Below are positions 57,700 to 64,000 of a DNA stretch of 64,000 nt, one piece after another. Both the position numbers and the translations under genes were made by a program. The stretch is from Sclerodactyla briareus (Eukaryota > Echinodermata > Holothuroidea > Dendrochirotida > Sclerodactylidae): NCBI GenBank assembly GCA_026419785.1, contig JAODTK010000665.1, positions 1 through 64,000 of the forward strand, given 5' to 3'. The notes below the pieces were generated by a model that saw only the letters and a list, made by a program, of their open reading frames with translations, searched no databases and had not been told where the DNA came from. Within the stretch, counting starts at the first letter, position 1, and each line of letters starts with the position of its first letter.

Positions 57700-60470
57700 T
57701 TGGTCCATAAGTGACCCTGAATGACCTTGATGCCATAACGGTTTATGAAAAATGTTACCTTGATCATATGCAGCAGTCCCGAAATTTCAAGCTATATAAC
57801 ACACAGCACTAAAAATGATTGCAGAAAATGTTAATGGTGGCAGTTTCTTGACCTCGAATGAACATTGAGGACAAGACGGTTTTTATGAAAAAAGCTTGCT
57901 CAATGTGGTGCACCAAGCCCCAGAAGCAATATGTAATCAAGTACACACACCCTATATGCTATCGCCCAAAAGGTATTAAAATCACCTTTGGCCCCTTGTA
58001 ATTTAGAACCAGGTGGTCAGATTGACGGGGAGTTGTTCGTCTATGGAGCCAGATTAGAGAACTATCAATATCCAAAAAATCGACAGTTTTTATTTCTGGC
58101 ATATAACTCCTAAAATAAAGCACATTTTCTTAACTGATTTGACCTTTTGCTGTGTCTATGAGAGTTGTTTGATTACAACCCAAAATACATGACAAACCCT
58201 ACCAGCACCCTAGCTGCATTCATTCCAAGTGTTAAGGGCCATTAACAAAATTCAAAAAATTGTGTAATTTGTGCAAATTATCACATTAAGGCTAAGTGCC
58301 TTTACACTGTGTTACATTATTGGGATCAAAGTGTACATCTCCACCAGTTTCATGCAGGATTCACAATGAACACGCCGTATGTTATTGCGAAAAAGCTATT
58401 AAATTAAACTTTGACCCCTGTAAACGACCAAGTATGCGGTCAGAGCGAGGGGAGTGGTTCTCAACTACAAGGAAAGCACACAAAGGTTATCACATATCAA
58501 ACATATCCAAAAATAACCATTTTTTTTTTGGCCCGTAACTCCTTAAATAAGCAATTTATTCAGACAAACCTTTAACCACTGACCACCCGACAAGGTCAAA
58601 TTGAGGTCAGAGCGGCACACACATGCAGGCAACAATTATATCACAATGTGACCTTCCACCTTCAACCAGATATTAAATTTTCCGATCTGGCATAAAAACA
58701 GTTTTTGACCCCTAAGTGACCTTGAATGACCTTAATGACATGGCAGGTTTTAAAAAATGGAACTCTCCTGTGATACATCCATCCTAGGAGATTTTACATT
58801 CTGATAAACATGCCCGTGCTATTGCCAAAAAAGTACCATAATCAGTTTTGGACACCTACGTGACCTTTGATGACCTGCAATGACATGACGGTTTTATAAA
58901 AATTGTTACTTCCATGTGATGCATCCACTCTAGAAAAGCAAAGTGCATTCCAATGAACACGCCTAATGTATTGACAAAAGCTATTAAATTAAACTTTGAA
59001 GCCTTGTAACTACCAAGTATGATCCGATCGAAGCGGAGTTGGTTTCCTACAATGAAAGCACAAAAGGTATACCAATATCACAAAAAATAAAACCAGTTAT
59101 TTTTTGCCGTCGCTCCTAAATAAGCACATTTATTCAAAGAATCAACCTTTAACCACAGGACCACCCGGCAGAGGTCAAAATGAGGTCAAAGGTCACCAAC
59201 ATGCAGGTCAACAATTATCTGACAATAGTGAAACTTCCAGCTACCAATATTCACTGCTCCGATTATGGCCAGAAAACAGTTAAGGGACCCTTAAAGTGAC
59301 CTTGAAGACCTTTAATGACATGGCGTTTTTAAAAATTTAACTCTCTCATGTGATACATCCACTCCTAGGGCATTTGCATTCTGATGAACATGCCCAGTGC
59401 TGATTGCTAAAAAGTACTAAATTCAGTTTGACCCCTAAGTGACCTTGATGACTTCCAATGAATGCGGTTTTATAAAATTGTACTCTCAGGTCGTTCTGAT
59501 GCATCCACTCTAGAAGCATATGCATCCAATGAACACGCCTAATTTTATGCGAAAAAGCTATTAAATTAAACTTTGACCTTGTACTACCAAAGTAGCGTCC
59601 GATCGAAGGGGAGTTGGTTTCCTCCATGAAGCAAACAAAGGTCTATAACATCTCCAAAAATAACCAATTTCTATTTTTTTGACCGTAACTCCTTAATAAG
59701 CACATTTATTCAAAGACTACCTTAACAAGACACCCGACAGAGGTCAAATGAGTCAGAGGGCACACACATGCAGGTCAACAATGAGATGGACAATAGTGAA
59801 CCTTCCAGCCTTCAAAATATTCCATTCTCTGATTTGCCAGAAAAACAGTTTTTGACCCCTAAGTGACCTGAATGACCTTTAATGACATGGGGCATTTATG
59901 ACAATTGTAATCTCCATGTGATACATCCACTCCTAGTGCTTTTCATTCTGATGAACATGCCCAGTGCTATTGCCAAAAGTATTAAATTCAGTTTTGACCC
60001 CTGAGTGACATTTGATGACCTTCAATGACATGGCGTGTTTTTATAAAAATTGTTACTCTCCATGTGAGGCATCACTCCTAGAAGCATATTGCATTCCGAT
60101 GAAAACGCCCAATGTTATGGCGAAAAGCTATTCAAATTAAACTGTGCCCCTTGTAACTACCAAAGTATGCGTCGATCGAAGAGGGAGTTGGTCTCCCATT
60201 AAAGCCACAAAAGGTCTATCACATATCTAAAAATACCAGTTCTCTTTTTGTGCCTGTACCTCCTTTAAATAGGACATTTATTCAAGACTCAACCTTTAAC
60301 CACATGACCCACCGACAGAGGTCAAAATGAGGTCAGAGGTTCACAACATGCAGGTCAACAATTATATCACAATGGTGAACCTTACAGCCTTCACAGACAT
60401 TCAATTCTTGATTCTGGCCAGACACAGTTGTTGACCCCTAAGTGACCTTGAATGACAGATTAGTAACATT
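57700..60470 (+). repeat. ~575-bp higher-order satellite, about 5 units
   Basis: Unit markers ('cgtaactcctt.aataagcac' variants) lie at 58094, 58531, 59107, 59680 and 60251, giving a period near 573 bp for the last three steps. Each unit has two ~165-bp related halves ('tgaccttgaatgacctttaa' with 'tgacatgg', 'ctccatgtgatacatccac'). It shares its unit with 31.7-32.8 kb. AGGTCA-A/G-AGGTCA motifs recur (59183-59195 is perfect). Units differ mainly by small indels. Confidence 0.8.
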
Positions 60471-60554
60471 AATGGCCTCTGGGCCCTCGTACCTGACTGT
60501 GAAAATCATTGGGACTAGAGTAAAAATCTCCACCAAAGTTTCGTCAAAATCTTT

Positions 60555-60925
60555 ATGTTTTGTTTTTTTTTTTTTTTTTTTTACAACAAAACTTCAAAAC
60601 TATCGCAGAAATTATGAAATTAGACTAATTAATTAGCATATATCATTTCAGGAATCTGATCAATCAGTGTACTCTTCCTAGTTGTTATATACATGAACGG
60701 GCATCATCAATGCATCTACCGATCAGAGGATATCTTTACACAAGCTTCCGGGCCAAATTTCAGAGAATATGCAAATAATGCAAATGAGAATGGTCGTTTG
60801 GGCAGAAACGTGGATGCACACGGCAACTCTTTCACGGGCCACCCCACAAGACGTTCAGCATGTGGCTCAGGTTCAGGAGATATCTAACCGCACAACCGGA
60901 CAGACAGACAGACAGACAAATAAAA
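60555..60925 (+). repeat. 3' flank of the satellite element with (GACA)n tail
   Basis: A T homopolymer near 60562-60580 is followed by 'aatgcatctaccgatcagag' with 'gatatctttacacaagc', which also occurs diverged at about 30681. The flank ends in (gaca)5 at 60898-60918, a likely end of the satellite-bearing element. Confidence 0.5.
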
Positions 60926-61829
60926 TGCATGCACGATCCGCCGCAAGGACACATTCTTGTATTTTAATGGTCCGGGCTTATCAGTGGTGACGACAGCGAT
61001 TTCCCCGGAAGGGGGGTCAGAGTTTTCCCACCCCCCCCCCCCATGACGAGAAGAAAAAATAAATTAAATATGTGGCGGCCATTGAATTTCTCTCCAACCC
61101 AAACAGAATTGTAACGTTAATTCTCGCAAGGACATTTCAAAGATTCAAAGGTTGTGTATCTACGATATCTGCCACGATTGGATAGTCTGTAGGGAGAATG
61201 GAAGATGATTACGCTGATTTCAAACTCTGGCGAGGAACCTGGTAATATTCTAGAAGATATGAGGCACGCTAGCGGCACCGCCGAAAAAATTTCCCGTTTT
61301 CATATTAGGAATTTTCGCTATAAAAGAAGGTTGGAAATATTCTTCTGTGAGCAATAGGCCCTAATGGGGGTGTGTTGATTTCAGGCTGACCCAATCAGGC
61401 TCCCCGACGAATGGGAAAAATTCCCGACGGAAGGGGGGGCAGGCTTCACTGACGGTGGGCATGGCCATCCTGCCCCTCACGCTGGCGACACCTTGAGGCT
61501 TATGCATAGTGATCAGTGCGGTTGTTCATTTGTGGCGCGCTTTTTTTTGAGCAGGAGTCACTGCTTTGTACACAAGCTATAATATGCTATGGTGCAGTGC
61601 AAGTGCATCAGCACTGTAAGTTGTCTATGGACAGCGAGAGCGCTAGGCAGCCAGCACTTAGCAGGCACTTGGGACTGCGGAGCATGGCAGGCCGAGTGCA
61701 GCGCCGTACATTTTATCGGCAGTCTTTTGGTTGGATACCGGTATGCTACGTTAGTTCAGTTTTGCAGTAATTCAAACAAATTCCAGAACTAATTTGTGAC
61801 ATATTTTTTTCTCATTTTGATAGCCAAAA

Positions 61830-61932
61830 AAATATTGTCCGGCCTCGGCCCCAAAATCAGAGGCCGGGAGCTCCAAGGCCGAGGCGCAGGCCTCCGAGGC
61901 CGAGACCGCCGAAAAATGGCCGAGGCCGGTGG
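61830..61932. repeat. GGCCGAGGC-rich minisatellite-like tract
   Basis: About 100 bp of degenerate ggccgagg/cctcggcc units, much richer in GC than the flanks; possibly the core of another small MITE. Confidence 0.5.
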
Positions 61933-61934
61933 AA

Positions 61935-63035
61935 TAACAATGCCATAATGGCCTGAATTAGACATCTTTCTCTTACGAAACCCACAGTACTTTATCGGGG
62001 TTGCGACCATAGAGATATCATCATCTGTCATCACCTATGTTAGTTTATTCAAGGCCTAGCTGGTACTTGGGAATGGTCTGATGAATGTTGTGTTATTATG
62101 TCAAGTATATGTCAAAATAGGCAAATGATAGATAGACAAATGTTGGAGGTTTACTAAGATATATTTTGGGCACTCCTTGACTCGCTGCCTGAGGTAGGTT
62201 GTGGTGTGTGGGGTTGGGGGAAGGGGGGGGGGGTTTGCTGCCTGGAGGGGTGGGGGAGGATGGCAATTCCTTGCCTGCTTGGAAAAAAAAAGGCAATGAA
62301 ATATGAAGGAAATTTTTATTTTAAAAGGCAAAGAAGCCTGTGTGCTAAGGGATTTAAAAAAATTCAAGTTGGATTTGGGTCAAAGAAGTGAGTGACTGAG
62401 CGATGAAATTTTATCCAAATTTTGGTATTTATGGAGAAAGTTATTTAGGATTTTTAGTGTTATGTGTGAAAATCTGGATGGTATGCTGACATGACGATGG
62501 TCTGCATGAACTAGCTAGTTGTTTGTTAGTGAATAATACAAACCATGATCACGCAACCAGACGAGACACTTTTTGCCCCCCGCTCGCCCCGTAACATATC
62601 ATCAAGTAAAATATCACAACCCTGTCAGGTTAGCTTTGTTACTGCATTTAGGAAAGTGCTGCACCTGTGAATGTTGATTAAAATAATAATAATAATATCT
62701 GGTTCTAATTTTAGCGTTCTCATGTCGAAAACTGCCCAAGGGCATTCCACTCCTGACCATTATTGACTTGTCACACCTTGTCATATAGCATGCCACCTCT
62801 TGCTTTTTCTCTCTTTCTCTCTCGATGCACCAACTCGGTGGATCACTTCACTGTGTCCCCTGGTGGATTTACGGATATGGCTGCCTAATTGGGCTAGCCA
62901 CTCTTCACAAGTCACCTCATGAGGTACTGTACCCATTTTCACACATGGCTTAGCTGGCAAATTTCAGAAGACATGCTGTGGAAAAGTCCCCAGACCTGTG
63001 AGGTACAGGTGAAGTTAGAGTATTTTTAGAGCAGC
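61935..63035. other. POFUT1 intron 5, right part
   Basis: A G tract near 62226-62233 is present. No exon recognised. Confidence 0.35.
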
Positions 63036-63039
63036 CAGA

Positions 63040-63618
63040 GTCATTGGTTATAGGTGAGGATAACCCTAAGTCAGTGAATAGGTTCTTATTTAGGGATATG
63101 CTTAGTGCTGCAGGTGGGGCAGGGTTCAGTTCAGTGGCTAGAATTAGAAGTGGTTGGAAAGAAGTTTAGAGAGCTTTTGCCATTGCTCACGTCTAGAGTG
63201 TTCTCTCATCATATGAAAGGGGGATTTTCAAGGCTTATGTCAGGAGTGTCATGCTCAATGGCAGTGAGACCTGGGCAGTAAAAACAGACGACTTGATAAG
63301 AATGGACAGAATTGATATGAGAACGATCAGATGGATGTGCGGCGTGGCCTTGAAGGATGTGAAGCCTTCTGATGAGCTAAGAGTTCGAGGTGGTTTGGCC
63401 ATGTCTAAAGAATGCAGGATGATAACTGGGTAAAGAAGTCTAGGGAGATTGAGGTGACTGGCCAGCGTGGCAGAGGTAGGCCCCAAAAGACCTGGATGAG
63501 GTAGCAGTAAGTAGAGACTGTGCTCTTGCACAGTCTCAGGTGTAGAGTGGAAGTGGGCTTGCCGTCGGAGACCTCCATCTAACCCATGCCAGCATAGGAA
63601 CATTGACGATAAACATCT

Positions 63619-63620
<2 letters not shown>
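63040..63620 (+). mobile_element. LINE 3' end (reverse-transcriptase C-terminal part)
   Basis: Plus-strand peptides in order: FRDMLSAAGGAGFSSVARIR, GGIFKAYVRSVMLNGSETWA, IDMRTIRWMCGVALKD, PSDELR, then, shifted, REIEVTGQRGRGRPQKTW. This order is typical of the tail of a non-LTR retrotransposon polymerase (YGSETWA, IRWMCG, GRGRP..TW). It is truncated and broken. Clade not assigned. Confidence 0.7.

Positions 63621-63651
<31 letters not shown>
63619..63651 (+). repeat. (ATG)n microsatellite at the LINE 3' end
   Basis: Eleven gat units directly follow the LINE fragment, consistent with the simple-repeat tails of such LINEs. The His-rich minus-strand frame is an artefact. Confidence 0.9.
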
Positions 63652-63652
<1 letters not shown>

Positions 63653-63851
63653 CTCCCAATGGACTCGGAACTAGCAAACAATTTGACAATGTCCAAGTTA
63701 GACTCAACATACCCATGGTGTTTTGTGCAATGGGTACTGTAAGTGCACCATTTCCTTTGAATTCACTCTCAGCCTGCTAAGTATAATACCATCTAGATGT
63801 CTAGAAGAACTCAGTTTAGCATGATTTTTTTTCTTTTTGTTTCTCCTACAG

Positions 63852-64000
63852 GTTACAAGTCTGTACAGCGCGAGGGCAGAAAAGGCGCACTCATCCACCC
63901 AGGTCTGCCTTGACTCAGAGAGAAGAATATCTCAGATTAGTGTTACCCCACTGCAGGGACATCGTGGCCAGACCCCTGAGGCAGTGAAGCGCTTACGAAG
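63852..64000 (+). CDS. POFUT1: POFUT1-like (plus-strand copy), exon 6, runs off the window
   Basis: A strong acceptor (ttttgtttctcctacag) opens a frame in phase 0, as exon 5 demands, that stays open to the last base. It reads VTSLYSARAEKAHSSTQVCL and continues DSERR, ending TPEAVKRLR. With the Trp of exon 5 this matches fly WVRACEHV...HLFASPQCL in length and placement, and EAVKRLR fits the helix after the conserved LC.PS motif. Similarity is weaker than in other exons, so position and phase carry much of the argument. Confidence 0.55.

Noticed and set aside
63235-63696. 153-codon minus-strand frame with His run
   Set aside because: Antisense of the LINE fragment and of its (ATG)n tail.

Overview
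The window looks like nuclear DNA of an animal, most likely a marine invertebrate, possibly a deuterostome such as an echinoderm. That guess is an inference from the exon/intron structure, the tRNA-derived SINEs, the LINE tails, the many tetranucleotide microsatellites and the style of the interspersed repeats. There are no prokaryotic-type operons. Most long open frames are accidents of repeats; the real coding signal lies in short exons with splice sites.

The main result is two divergently oriented genes for GDP-fucose protein O-fucosyltransferase 1 (POFUT1, which O-fucosylates EGF repeats such as those of Notch). One is on the minus strand in the left end (exons at about 8.03, 7.0, 3.5 and 2.3 kb; the 3' end runs off the window or was not found). 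The other is on the plus strand in the right half (exons at 39.6, 41.3, 46.5, 49.4, 53.2 and 63.9 kb, continuing past the right edge). Intron positions and phases agree between the two wherever both can be read, but the proteins are only roughly 40% alike by eye in the best exon, so they look like old paralogues. Nearly every exon needs about one single-base shift to stay in frame, although splice sites are kept. Either the assembly has residual long-read indels or the genes are decaying; minus-strand exon 5 is fully open.

Between the two genes lie one probable RhoGAP-domain exon (9.8 kb), an L1/Tx1-like LINE tail (12.7-13.6 kb), a PIF/Harbinger-like fragment (22.5-23.4 kb), tRNA-derived SINEs, a 1.5-kb element with inverted ends (27.4-28.9 kb), satellite-type arrays (31.7-33.4 and 35.1-36.0 kb) and a minus-strand LINE reverse-transcriptase fragment (33.4-34.2 kb).

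The introns of the plus-strand POFUT1 are packed with tandem repeats: a 1.9-kb array of a 29-bp unit, a G-rich 64-bp minisatellite just upstream of exon 4, a 325-bp array, a 1.4-kb direct tandem duplication and a 575-bp higher-order satellite. Several of these families repeatedly carry nuclear-receptor-like AGGTCA direct repeats (DR1 and DR4). No retrovirus-like or Polinton-like element was recognised, and no CRISPR array or stand-alone tRNA or rRNA gene was seen.
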